A stretch of 64,000 nt of DNA from Desulfobacterales bacterium. Lineage in GTDB: Bacteria > Desulfobacterota > Desulfobacteria > Desulfobacterales > Desulfobacteraceae. Location: NCBI GenBank assembly GCA_023143455.1, contig JAGLHT010000006.1:1-64000 (forward strand). The letters are read 5' to 3'. A program made the translations under genes and the position numbers. The notes under the pieces are model-generated. The model did not search any database. It saw nothing but the letters and a program-made list of their open reading frames with translations, and was not told where the DNA came from. This document shows positions 53,841 through 62,493 of this stretch, piece after piece (the first letter of the stretch is position 1; every line of letters starts with the position of its first letter).

Positions 53841-56519
53841 GTGGACAAAAAGGAAATATATTTAATAGACGGTAGTGCATATCTCCACCGCGCATTCCAT
53901 GCAATTAAAAATTTATCTACCTCAACCGGACATCCTACCAATGCAACTTTTGGTTTTACAAGGATTCTTTTAAAACTCCTAAAGGAAAAACAACCTGAAT
54001 TTGCTGTTGTTTTTTTTGATGTAAAAGGACCGACTTTTAGACATAAAATGTATAAAGAATATAAAGCAAACAGACCACCCATGGAAGAGAGTATGGCTGT
54101 CCAGATACCTGATATAAAAAAGGTAGTAAATGCTTTAAATATTACAATTGTTGAAAAACAAGGTTTTGAAGCTGATGACCTTGTTGGTACATATGCAAGG
54201 CTTGCCCAGGAACAAGGTTTTAAAGTTGTAATGGTGACAGGAGATAAGGATTTTATTCAGCTAATAACAGAGGATTGCCTGCTTTGGGATCCTATGAAAG
54301 ATAAAGAAATAGATATTGCCCAGGTTAAAAAAGATTTTGATATATCTCCTTTAGAATTTATTGACATGTTAGGCCTTGCAGGTGACAAATCAGATAATAT
54401 CCCCGGAGTACCCGGGATTGGACTAAAAATAGCCAGTAGTCTTATTGCACAGTATAAATCAATCGAAAATATATATACAAATATTGAAGATCTAAAAAAG
54501 AAGAAAAAGCTTTATGAAAATTTATTGGAAAACAAAGAAAATGCTCTTTTGAGTAAAGATCTTGCCACAATTGACAGGTTTGTTGAAGAGGAAATATCGT
54601 TAGATGCCTTTAAAATTGTTAATCCGGATAAAGAAAAAGCATCTGCTCTTTTTAGAGAGTATGAATTTAAAACCCTTGCAATGGAATATGCAGGTGCTCA
54701 GGATTTATCCAAAAAAGAATATAAGCTGTTAACAAAGCTTAAAGATATAGAGAATTATGTAAAAGATCTTGAGAAATGTGACGTTTTTGCCCTGGATACA
54801 GAAACTACTTCTAAAACCCCCATGCTGGCAGAACTTGTAGGACTCTCTTTTTCCTACAAAAAAGATCAGGCTGTTTATATCCCTGTGGGACATATTGATT
54901 CTGGAGAATTTGAACAACCTGATAAAAACAGAGTACTTCAAATACTTAAACCTCTTCTTCAAAATCCTGAGATTAAAAAGGTCGGGCAGAACATTAAATA
55001 TGATTATATTGTGCTGGCAAAATGTGGAATCAAACTCGAAGGCATTGTTTTTGATACAATGATAGGATCATATCTTTTAAATCCTTCGACCAGGGGGCAC
55101 AGCCTTGATCAAATAGCAATGACCCTTTTTGGTCATAAAACCATATCCTATGAGGAGATTACCGGGAAAGGAAAAAATCAGATAGGGTTTGAGGAGGTTG
55201 CAATATCTGAAGCTGTGAATTATGCATCAGAAGATGCAGATATTACGTTTATGGCATATGAAAAGCTGTTGCAGGATATTAAAGATTTTAACCTTTATGA
55301 TCTTATGACCAAAATTGAAATACCTCTTGTTCCGGTACTTGCTGCAATGGAAATGGAGGGTATAAAGATTGATAGAGAACAGCTCAATACACTGTCTAAG
55401 GTTTTTAAACAGGAAATTGATATTCTTGAGCAGGAAATATATTCTTTATCAGGTCAAATATTCAACATAAATTCATCCCAACAGCTTGGAGAAATTCTTT
55501 TTGAAAAATTAAATCTTCCTGTTATTAAAAAAACCAAAAAAACTAAGGGATATTCAACAGATGTTGAGGTCTTAACGGCACTATCTCAAAAACATGAGCT
55601 CCCCGCAAAAGTTTTAAGATATAGAACTCTTGGGAAGCTTAAAACAACATATGTTGACGCATTAAGCAAAATAGCCAATCCTGAAACAGATCGGGTGCAT
55701 ACTTCTTTTAATCAGACAATAACCGCTACAGGAAGGCTTAGCAGTTCCAACCCGAACCTTCAGAACATACCAATTAGAACAGAAGAAGGAAAAAAAATCA
55801 GAGAGGCTTTTATTCCAAAGCAGGGATTTTCTTTTGTTTCAGCAGATTATTCCCAGATAGAACTTCGTATTTTAGCACATTGCGCCAACGATGAAATTTT
55901 AATCAAAGCTTTTCAGAACAATGAAGACATTCATACAAGAACAGCTATGGAAGTTTTTGATGTTATCTCTGAATTTGTAACAAATGATCTCAGGAGTCAG
56001 GCAAAAGCGATTAATTTTGGAATAGTGTATGGAATGAGTGCATATGGGCTCTCTAAAGAGCTTGATATCTCAAGGAAAATGGCACAAAATTACATTGATA
56101 ACTATTTTGCAAGATATGCAGGTGTAAAAAGATTTATAGATTCTACAATTAAAGAAGCAGAAAAGAATCTGGAAGTAGAAACTCTTTTAGGCAGAAAACG
56201 CAAAGTAAGTGAAATCAACTCTTCTAATATAAATGTAAAGAAATTTGCCCAGAGAGTTGCCATTAATATGCCTATTCAGGGAAGTGCCGCAGATCTTATA
56301 AAACTTGCTATGATAGAAATGAGCAAGGCTATTTCATCAAACAACCTTAAGTCTAAAATATTGTTGTCTGTGCATGATGAGATAATCTTTGAAGTTCCGG
56401 CAAATGAAGAAGAAGCACTTACAAAACTTGCAAAACACGTAATGGAAAATCTATTTAGTTTAAAAGTCCCTCTTGTCGTGAATATCGGATCAGGCAATAA
56501 CTGGGCCCAAGCACATTAA
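53841..56519 (+). CDS. polA: DNA polymerase I
   Basis: Repair and primer-removal polymerase of 892 residues with all three activities: 5' nuclease (1-300; FFDVKGPTFRHKMY, GFEADDLVGTYA, TGDKDFIQL, GDKSDNIPGVPGIG), 3'-5' exonuclease (about 310-490) with catalytic residues (FALDTETTS and YASEDADIT), and polymerase (about 500-892) with RLSSSNPNLQNIP, DYSQIELRILAH and LSVHDEIIFEV. The start is a GTG at 53841 (AGGGAGC upstream). It ends in a four-base overlap with the lipoprotein gene. Confidence 0.97.
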   Translation: MDKKEIYLIDGSAYLHRAFHAIKNLSTSTGHPTNATFGFTRILLKLLKEKQPEFAVVFFDVKGPTFRHKMYKEYKANRPPMEESMAVQIPDIKKVVNALNITIVEKQGFEADDLVGTYARLAQEQGFKVVMVTGDKDFIQLITEDCLLWDPMKDKEIDIAQVKKDFDISPLEFIDMLGLAGDKSDNIPGVPGIGLKIASSLIAQYKSIENIYTNIEDLKKKKKLYENLLENKENALLSKDLATIDRFVEEEISLDAFKIVNPDKEKASALFREYEFKTLAMEYAGAQDLSKKEYKLLTKLKDIENYVKDLEKCDVFALDTETTSKTPMLAELVGLSFSYKKDQAVYIPVGHIDSGEFEQPDKNRVLQILKPLLQNPEIKKVGQNIKYDYIVLAKCGIKLEGIVFDTMIGSYLLNPSTRGHSLDQIAMTLFGHKTISYEEITGKGKNQIGFEEVAISEAVNYASEDADITFMAYEKLLQDIKDFNLYDLMTKIEIPLVPVLAAMEMEGIKIDREQLNTLSKVFKQEIDILEQEIYSLSGQIFNINSSQQLGEILFEKLNLPVIKKTKKTKGYSTDVEVLTALSQKHELPAKVLRYRTLGKLKTTYVDALSKIANPETDRVHTSFNQTITATGRLSSSNPNLQNIPIRTEEGKKIREAFIPKQGFSFVSADYSQIELRILAHCANDEILIKAFQNNEDIHTRTAMEVFDVISEFVTNDLRSQAKAINFGIVYGMSAYGLSKELDISRKMAQNYIDNYFARYAGVKRFIDSTIKEAEKNLEVETLLGRKRKVSEINSSNINVKKFAQRVAINMPIQGSAADLIKLAMIEMSKAISSNNLKSKILLSVHDEIIFEVPANEEEALTKLAKHVMENLFSLKVPLVVNIGSGNNWAQAH

Positions 56520-56929
56520 GGAAATTTTTTTAAAGCTTTTCCAATTCCGATAATGATTCCTTCTTTATCAATAGCATGCACTGTGAATTGATAACTGTGC
56601 CTTCCGCTTGGAGGGCAAGGGCCATTATAACCATTTTTTAATGCTCCAGCCTTAATAACACCTGACCCCTTATATGGAACAGTTCCACCACCATGGTTCC
56701 AATTAGGAGCATCAAAGTCGTTAAGCTTAACTTTTAATGATTTTGTACCTTTTGAAATGTTGGAAACATAGATTTTCGGAGATTTATTGGAACATTTACT
56801 TGCTTTAGTCCATTTAAAACTAACTTTGAGGTCAACCGCATTGGGAGATACTTTTGCAGAAACGCATCCAAAAAGAAACCCAAAAATGACTAAACATACA
56901 AAGGGTGCTAACCATTTAAATTTATACAT
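56516..56929 (-). CDS. PEBP-like (YbhB/YbcL) lipoprotein
   Basis: A 137-residue lipoprotein (signal to about 22, lipobox FLFGC). The rest resembles bacterial phosphatidylethanolamine-binding proteins: DFDAPNWNHGGGTVPYKGSGVI, GPCPPSGRHSYQFTVHAIDKEG. This family is shorter than the usual 150-180 residues here, and lacks some ligand-site residues. Function unknown. Convergent with polA, overlapping by four bases. Confidence 0.8.
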   Translation of the reverse strand: MYKFKWLAPFVCLVIFGFLFGCVSAKVSPNAVDLKVSFKWTKASKCSNKSPKIYVSNISKGTKSLKVKLNDFDAPNWNHGGGTVPYKGSGVIKAGALKNGYNGPCPPSGRHSYQFTVHAIDKEGIIIGIGKALKKFP

Positions 56930-57261
56930 TTTAAACTCCCTTCAAAAAAATATTGAGGGTGATAAAAAAATCTATTGATATTAAATTGGGATGAATAAAA
57001 GGTAAAGCAAATAAAAATTCAAACAGCACTCAGAAGCAATAACTCTACAATTAAAAGTATTATAACAAATATGTGGATAGTAGTAATACATAATTCTGCC
57101 TTATCTTATTGATATAAATGGCTTGCAATAAAATTATTTATAATAAGCTCAAATAGAACAACAAAAACGCCCCACTATAAGCATCTGTTTTTCTAAAGAT
57201 GTCTCAGTTTTTAGGCAGGGATTGTTTATCATACATATTAAATTATAGTAATTTTTACTGT
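56930..57261. other. Intergenic region, nothing recognised
   Basis: A+T-rich sequence of 332 bases between two minus-strand genes. I see no open frame of note, RNA gene or strong hairpin. Confidence 0.6.
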
Positions 57262-57606
57262 TTATTTGCAATAATTACTAAGTCCTATTTTTTTACTAAG
57301 AATTAGAACCATATAAATAATAATTTGCACTATGTCTGCATATGGTTCTCCTAAAGGTGTAAAACCCGGGATGTTGAGATCGCAAATTGCCTCTGATAAA
57401 TGATCACTTAATTGATAAAGACTCTGGAAGGATTTGGCGCAAACCACATTTTTTATTATATCTTTGTCTAATAGCTTTTGTGCCTTTTCTTTAAATTTTT
57501 CATAGTTGAGACCCTTTTGAAAGAAGGGGTCTTCCACTAGTGTCAACGTTTCAAACAACTTTTTTTTAACATCATTCTGAAGTGTTTTAAGGTCAAATTC
57601 AGTCAT
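57262..57606 (-). CDS. Uncharacterised protein downstream of the C39-like gene
   Basis: A 114-residue, mainly helical protein with charged N-terminal half (QNDVKKKLFETL, YEKFKEKAQKLLDKD) and a more hydrophobic C-terminal segment (YADIVQIIIYMVLILSKKIG). It lies 39 bases after the 573-residue protein on the same strand, so co-transcription is likely. The family is not recognised. Confidence 0.55.
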   Translation of the reverse strand: MTEFDLKTLQNDVKKKLFETLTLVEDPFFQKGLNYEKFKEKAQKLLDKDIIKNVVCAKSFQSLYQLSDHLSEAICDLNIPGFTPLGEPYADIVQIIIYMVLILSKKIGLSNYCK

Positions 57607-57645
57607 AATTTTTCTCCATTAAAAAATTAAAAATTTGGATAGTGG

Positions 57646-59367
57646 TCACTCAGGACAAGCTAATCTCAAAAAACCTTGTTTTTTTTTTAATAAGTGTTGA
57701 TGAGGATATTCAAAGGATTGATAATGCTTGTCTATATAATTATAATTACCGCTTGTATCTTTATCTTCATAAACAGACAATAAAGTTGGAAGGCGTATGA
57801 ATATTATGCTCTCTTCTGGTGAAGCAGTCTTTTTGTATGATTCATCAAAAAGTTTTGGATCAATCGCTATTTCTCCAATTTTATGTTGATTAATCCAAAA
57901 AAGTTCTGGAATACTAATTTCAACCAACCAAAAATATTCAGGCAATATAAAATCAATAGCCTCATACATTTCATTTTTTTTTAATAATTCTCCAACTTGG
58001 CTTTGTAGATATTCGTTCTTACCCACCAAAAGTGATCTTAAGATTAATGCAGTCTGATGACCATTCGTTTTGCCTGAAAGGCCATTTTTCTCCATACCAG
58101 AAAAGAAATTATAAAAATATAAGTTAAAATCTTCATCGTCAGGAATCTCATTATTCAAATCTAGCCCATTAATATAAAGATTTATTATAGTTGCAGCAAA
58201 CATCTCAACAAGACTACACTGGTGTATATAATCATGCTCTTTAGTGTGTATAAATATTGCTGACAAAGGAACTTGCTTGGAGGACTCTCCTTCATTTAAA
58301 GGAGATCGAACCATGGCGCAGTCTGAAAATGATATTTTGGAACGATAAAGGTCTGCATATTTAGTTAGAAACTCTGAAGACAGATGATAGAACGGTCCAA
58401 AATTATCATCTTGAATGATAAAACTATCACACCATAAAAAACTAGATAGGTAACCGACAGCGGTCTCAGAAAAATATCCACCACCATATGCTCCCCAGTT
58501 GTTCATCTTGAAACTATGTCCTACTAAGGAAACAGCATGACCTTTAGTTTTTTCGCTTGAAATTTCTCTTGGCAGTATCATAAGTAAAATAACTGGAATT
58601 TTAGATTCAATTGCATGATAAACTGACTTTAGAAATTGACTTGGGTTTGCAGAGTCAGAATGCAACATAGAAGGCTGTAATTCACAGTTTGAGTTTTGTT
58701 TTGAATAATTTTTTATGGAGTCGCAAATTTGCCCTGGGTTGAACCCTAAATTCCCTTGTCCTTTTTCATGCTTAATATTTGAAGACTTATTAATTTGTTC
58801 ACATGTAATATTATGAAAATAACCTCGTAAAACCATTTTAATTGCAGCCTGAGCACAACAGTTTGTATACTTATTTTGTTGAGAGAAATAGTTGCCATTG
58901 ATTTCATATTGTTTGTTTTCTAATGGTATTTTTGCCTTATAGTTTCCATAAGCATAGCCCCTAATTTCCCTTGGAATTGGATTACCTAAAACACATTCTG
59001 TAAGGTAAAAATGTGAAGTTTCTATCTCTGAATCGATATTTTGTAGAGTATCTTCATGGACAATACAGTACCCTAAGAACTTATCTTTATTATTCTTAAA
59101 GAATAAAAACCTATGGCAGAGTTTTTTTTTAAGACGTTGCTTATAGTGCTCTATATTATTAACATAATCTTGACAACTTTTATATCGTTGCTCGCACAAT
59201 GAAGGATTACAGTCCTTACCCCATTCAGAGGTTTCCCATGCAATTTTTTCACATTTCAACAGTCTCATTAAAGAAAGGGTTCTTTTAAATGGTAGGTTTG
59301 CTCCAAGTTGAGAGGCGAGTTTAAAAAAACTCTCAGTAGTTGCATTTTCGATCCACTTTGTTTCCAA
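57646..59367 (-). CDS. C39/papain-like cysteine-protease-fold protein, function unknown
   Basis: A 573-residue protein starting at TTG 59367 with GGAG 6 bases upstream. Residues about 157-335 resemble a C39 peptidase-like fold: NYFSQQNKYTNCCAQAAIKM (Cys170/171 as nucleophile candidates), KGHAVSLVGH (His277) and IIQDDNFGP (Asp319/320). The first 150 residues are Cys-rich and the last 230 are unrecognised. No signal peptide is seen, so it is probably cytoplasmic. It follows the small basic protein gene and its terminator. Whether it is a peptidase or only uses the fold is not known. Confidence 0.7.
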   Translation of the reverse strand: METKWIENATTESFFKLASQLGANLPFKRTLSLMRLLKCEKIAWETSEWGKDCNPSLCEQRYKSCQDYVNNIEHYKQRLKKKLCHRFLFFKNNKDKFLGYCIVHEDTLQNIDSEIETSHFYLTECVLGNPIPREIRGYAYGNYKAKIPLENKQYEINGNYFSQQNKYTNCCAQAAIKMVLRGYFHNITCEQINKSSNIKHEKGQGNLGFNPGQICDSIKNYSKQNSNCELQPSMLHSDSANPSQFLKSVYHAIESKIPVILLMILPREISSEKTKGHAVSLVGHSFKMNNWGAYGGGYFSETAVGYLSSFLWCDSFIIQDDNFGPFYHLSSEFLTKYADLYRSKISFSDCAMVRSPLNEGESSKQVPLSAIFIHTKEHDYIHQCSLVEMFAATIINLYINGLDLNNEIPDDEDFNLYFYNFFSGMEKNGLSGKTNGHQTALILRSLLVGKNEYLQSQVGELLKKNEMYEAIDFILPEYFWLVEISIPELFWINQHKIGEIAIDPKLFDESYKKTASPEESIIFIRLPTLLSVYEDKDTSGNYNYIDKHYQSFEYPHQHLLKKKQGFLRLACPE

Positions 59368-59378
59368 TAGTTTGCTCC

Positions 59379-59406
59379 AAAAAAAAGAGAGGCCAAAGGC
59401 CTCTCT
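59379..59406 (-). terminator. Terminator between the small basic gene and the C39-like gene
   Basis: A nine-pair stem (AGAGAGGCC with GGCCTCTCT, three-base loop) followed by eight U residues on the minus strand. The ribosome-binding site of the downstream gene begins directly after the U run, so that gene depends on read-through or another start. Confidence 0.85.
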
Positions 59407-59447
59407 TTACTGAATTAATTCAATATTTAAACGACAGTTGTTAGAAA

Positions 59448-59636
59448 TTATTCTTTTCCTCCAAACATTTTTGAAGAAGTCTTTTTGTAAGCGTCACCAC
59501 GCCTGACGCTTTCCTTAAGCTGCTTCATGTTTTCACGCAATAACACTGTAGCTTCTTTTGGAAAAGGTTTTCGTGCTCTACGGACCCCAAAACTAAACTT
59601 GCTTTGAATCAAGTTTTTTTTGCTTTGAGCCTTCAT
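59448..59636 (-). CDS. Small basic protein with a GG-containing tail
   Basis: A 62-residue, Lys/Arg-rich protein (SKKNLIQSKFSFGVRRARKP, MKQLKESVRRGDAYKKTSSK) ending in KMFGGKE. It has its own near-consensus promoter, a strong AAGGAGG ribosome-binding site and a strong terminator, so it is surely expressed, probably at high level. No family is recognised. The tail resembles, only superficially, the GG tail of protein tags and of C39-processed peptides; the C39-like gene follows it directly. Confidence 0.7.
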   Translation of the reverse strand: MKAQSKKNLIQSKFSFGVRRARKPFPKEATVLLRENMKQLKESVRRGDAYKKTSSKMFGGKE

Positions 59637-59698
59637 CTCTTACCTCCTTGTTGTAAGTAGATTTTGCTTAATATAATAAACAAAAAATTTAAAAAAGC

Positions 59699-59727
59699 AA
59701 AATACCAAAGATCGCCAATCATGTCAA
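59699..59727 (-). promoter_or_regulatory. Promoter of the small basic protein gene
   Basis: On the minus strand TTGACA (59722-59727), a 17-base spacer and TATTTT (59699-59704) lie 63 bases upstream of the start codon. Confidence 0.65.
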
Positions 59728-60002
59728 GTTGTATCTGGTTCCAAGAAAATGAATTCCCTCCATATTATTGTATAGATACAAACAATTGATTAAATTTGTA
59801 ATTTGCTTCCTATTAAGTTATCGTTCATCAACTTTTTATTACTTAAGGCTTTGAAAATTTAATATTATTTATTAAACACTCTATAATAGACAGCATTAAC
59901 AAATATTTTATTAATGTCAAGTGATTTTTAAAAAAAGCAAATAAAAAAAATTGGTTGCCGATTTAATTTTTTTTATTTAATTAAAGTTACCAATGGATTT
60001 TA
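59728..60002. other. Rest of the intergenic region after the TraB-family gene
   Basis: A+T-rich spacer between the TraB-family gene stop and the promoter above. No gene, RNA or strong hairpin is seen. Confidence 0.5.
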
Positions 60003-61187
60003 TTAATGAAGCACCTTGAGCATCAAAGGTAAAGCTGCCATTGTGCCTATTGTGCTTCCAATATTTGTAAACACAACAACTAATAATATTCTGATTACAC
60101 TGTTTCTCCAAAATCCTTTTATTGTAAGAATGTCTTCAGAGATTGCTTCAAAGTCTTTTACTTTTGGTTTTCTGGCAAAGGCTTCCACAAGTCCTGAAAC
60201 CCAGCCTGCTGCGATCATTGGGTTGAGCGATGTAAGGGGTGCTGCAAGAATAGCAGCAATGATGGTATATGGATGAGCAAGAGCAAAGATTGCACCTAAC
60301 CCTGCAAAAATTCCATTGGCAGCAATCCAGAACCATATCATGTCGGCCCCTGCATTTTTACCGCCCATTAAAAATCCTATTATAAAAATTCCAAAAACAG
60401 CTGCCGGAATCAACCATTTCAAAATTTTTCCAGCATTTCCTGCCGATGGAAGAATATTTAACTCTTCAATGCTTTTTCCGGTATTATCAGCAATATATTT
60501 TTTTATACCAGGAACATGTCCTGCGCCTACAACAGCAATAATTTTTTCCCCCGGAGCATTTTTTATTTTTTCAGCAAGATACATATCTCTTTCATCAATG
60601 AGAATCCTTTCTATTTCAGGATGAGACTTTTTCACATCTATCAGGATACTTTTTAAAATATCTTCCTGCTTCATTTCTTCTATTTCTTCTTCTGTAATAT
60701 CAGTAGATGATCCAAGAGATAATAAAAGTTGGAATAAAAGTTTTAATTTTTTAAAAAATCCCATGCCTCTCCAGATTCTGGATAATGTGATTTGAATGTC
60801 ACGGTCAGCAGGAATTATAACAGCATCTATTTCTTTTGCCGCATTAACAGCATTTATCATTTCCTGGCCTGGCTGGATGTCAAATTTTTTAGCTATTCTT
60901 TTTTGGAATGAAGCAAGTATCAGGTTTATAAATAGCAAAAGTGCCTTTTTGTCCCGAATAATCTTAATAATATCCATGTTGCGCCATTTATCATTATTTT
61001 GTATGGACTCAAGCCTTGTGCTGCACAGCTCAACGCAAACAGTATCAACCTTTTCTTCAAGGATAACTTTTTTTACATAATCAGCACTCTCCTTTGAAAC
61101 ATGGGCGGTGCCAATAAGTTTAACTATTTTTCCCTCAGATAAAACAATCTCTGTGTAGTTGTTATTTTCTTGTTCAAGATTTTTCAT
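60003..61187 (-). CDS. TraB/PrgY (GumN-like) family membrane protein
   Basis: A 394-residue protein. The N-terminal domain (about 10-240) has the TraB motifs: VKLIGTAHVSKESADYVKK, DTVCVELCSTRLES, IIPADRDIQITL and VVGAGHVPGIKKYI, whose GxxH and RxxR residues suggest a metalloprotease-like site. The C-terminal 150 residues hold about four membrane segments (LIPAAVFGIFIIGFLMGG and others). Related proteins shut down peptide pheromones in Enterococcus; here the target is unknown. A single minus-strand gene, divergent from the small gene at 61332. Confidence 0.9.
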   Translation of the reverse strand: MKNLEQENNNYTEIVLSEGKIVKLIGTAHVSKESADYVKKVILEEKVDTVCVELCSTRLESIQNNDKWRNMDIIKIIRDKKALLLFINLILASFQKRIAKKFDIQPGQEMINAVNAAKEIDAVIIPADRDIQITLSRIWRGMGFFKKLKLLFQLLLSLGSSTDITEEEIEEMKQEDILKSILIDVKKSHPEIERILIDERDMYLAEKIKNAPGEKIIAVVGAGHVPGIKKYIADNTGKSIEELNILPSAGNAGKILKWLIPAAVFGIFIIGFLMGGKNAGADMIWFWIAANGIFAGLGAIFALAHPYTIIAAILAAPLTSLNPMIAAGWVSGLVEAFARKPKVKDFEAISEDILTIKGFWRNSVIRILLVVVFTNIGSTIGTMAALPLMLKVLH

Positions 61188-61331
61188 TTATCAAAACACC
61201 TTTATTGTAATGCTTTACAATTGTTACATTTAATTAAATATGAAACTTAGAGTATAACCATTCTATTCTTTAAGGCAATAAAATAATTCAATTATTGACC
61301 TTATGGCATATCTCTGATATCAAAACAAATT

Positions 61332-61514
61332 ATGAAATCAATTGATGAACAAATATTAAGAACCACAAAAGAAATCGTGGTAAAGTTTATTGAACTTGGG
61401 AGACTGTCTCCGTCAAATATTCATGAAGCTTTCAGAGACATTCACTTCACAGTAAACAAAACTGTAAAAGAGCAAACAACCAAAACAGAACCTTCTGATG
61501 ACAGCAGAGAATAA
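61332..61514 (+). CDS. Small protein with weak similarity to a MucR/Ros N-terminus
   Basis: A 60-residue protein. Residues 5-45 (LRTTKEIVVKFIELGRLSPSNIHEAFRDIH) look like the helical N-terminal dimer part of MucR/Ros regulators, without the zinc finger. The tail is acidic and polar (TTKTEPSDDSRE). Its end overlaps the membrane-protein gene by 17 bases, so they are probably co-translated. Similarity is weak. Confidence 0.55.
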   Translation: MKSIDEQILRTTKEIVVKFIELGRLSPSNIHEAFRDIHFTVNKTVKEQTTKTEPSDDSRE

Positions 61515-62493
61515 ATTATTGGTGCCTTTTTTGCCAAGGATAAAAGCAGGAATAAAAGCAGGTCTTAATAAAGGCATAAGCTGTTTTTTCTGGCTGTTAA
61601 AGATTCTTGTCCCTATATCTTTTATAACAACACTTCTTGTATATTTTGGAATTATTTACAAGCTGGATTTTTTGTTTTCGCCGCTTATGGATTTTCTTAT
61701 GTTGCCTGCTTGTGCAGTTGTTCCTCTTGTTGTGGGGCTTTTCACCGGAATATACGGAGGGATTGCTGCAATGGCCGCCTTACCCCTTACTACAAGCCAA
61801 ATGGCATTGATTGCAATATTCCTTCTTATATCCCATGGCATAATTTTAGAAAGTATAGTGCAAGGCAAATCAGGGATTAATCCTTTTTTTGCTGCTTTTT
61901 TTCGGATTGCTGTATCTTTTATTGTCACATTTATTTGTGCTAAAATTATGGGAGATGATCTTTTACAATCAACGTCTGTATCTCTACAAACAATAGTGCA
62001 AGCTGATCAAACTTTTCTCCTTATGCTTCAGGTGTGGATGTGGGATATTTTCAAACTCTGTATACAGATTTTCTTTATAATAATGCCTTTGATGGTAGTG
62101 CTTGAGCTTGCCAAAGAATTTAATACAATTTTTTATATCACAAAAATAATATCCCCTGTTTTGTTCATACTTGGTCTTAATAATAAAACAGGTATTCTCT
62201 GGCTTACAGCTGCAACATTTGGACTTGCTTATGGATCCGCTGTCATTGTTGAAGAGACAAAAACAAATTCTTTTTCAAAAATAGAGATTACTCCGCTTCA
62301 TCTTTCCATAGGGATAAATCATGCAATGATAGAAGACCCCGCGCTTTTTTTACCTCTTGGGATACCACCAGTATGGTTGTGGATTCCAAGGCTTGTTGCT
62401 GCAATTGCTGCAACATACCTGTTTCATATATTAAATTTTTTAAGGAGACTCAATGCTAAGCGAGCTGACCATAAAAAATTTTGCAATAATTGA
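61498..62493 (+). CDS. Nucleoside-recognition domain membrane protein
   Basis: A 331-residue membrane protein with about eight hydrophobic segments of the nucleoside-recognition/Gate family: PLVVGLFTGIYGGIAAMAALPL and LNNKTGILWLTAATFGLAYGSAVIVEETK. It belongs to the same broad family as the protein in the B12 operon (30.2-31.2 kb), but the sequences look only distantly alike. It overlaps the small MucR-like gene and the recN start (41 bases). The transported substrate is unknown. Confidence 0.8.
   Translation: MTAENKLLVPFLPRIKAGIKAGLNKGISCFFWLLKILVPISFITTLLVYFGIIYKLDFLFSPLMDFLMLPACAVVPLVVGLFTGIYGGIAAMAALPLTTSQMALIAIFLLISHGIILESIVQGKSGINPFFAAFFRIAVSFIVTFICAKIMGDDLLQSTSVSLQTIVQADQTFLLMLQVWMWDIFKLCIQIFFIIMPLMVVLELAKEFNTIFYITKIISPVLFILGLNNKTGILWLTAATFGLAYGSAVIVEETKTNSFSKIEITPLHLSIGINHAMIEDPALFLPLGIPPVWLWIPRLVAAIAATYLFHILNFLRRLNAKRADHKKFCNN

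Noticed and set aside
59448-59636. The small basic protein as a Pup-type tag
   Set aside because: Pup ends directly in GG plus Glu or Gln and is disordered with a proteasome context; here the tail is GGKE and no Pup ligase or proteasome gene is in the window.
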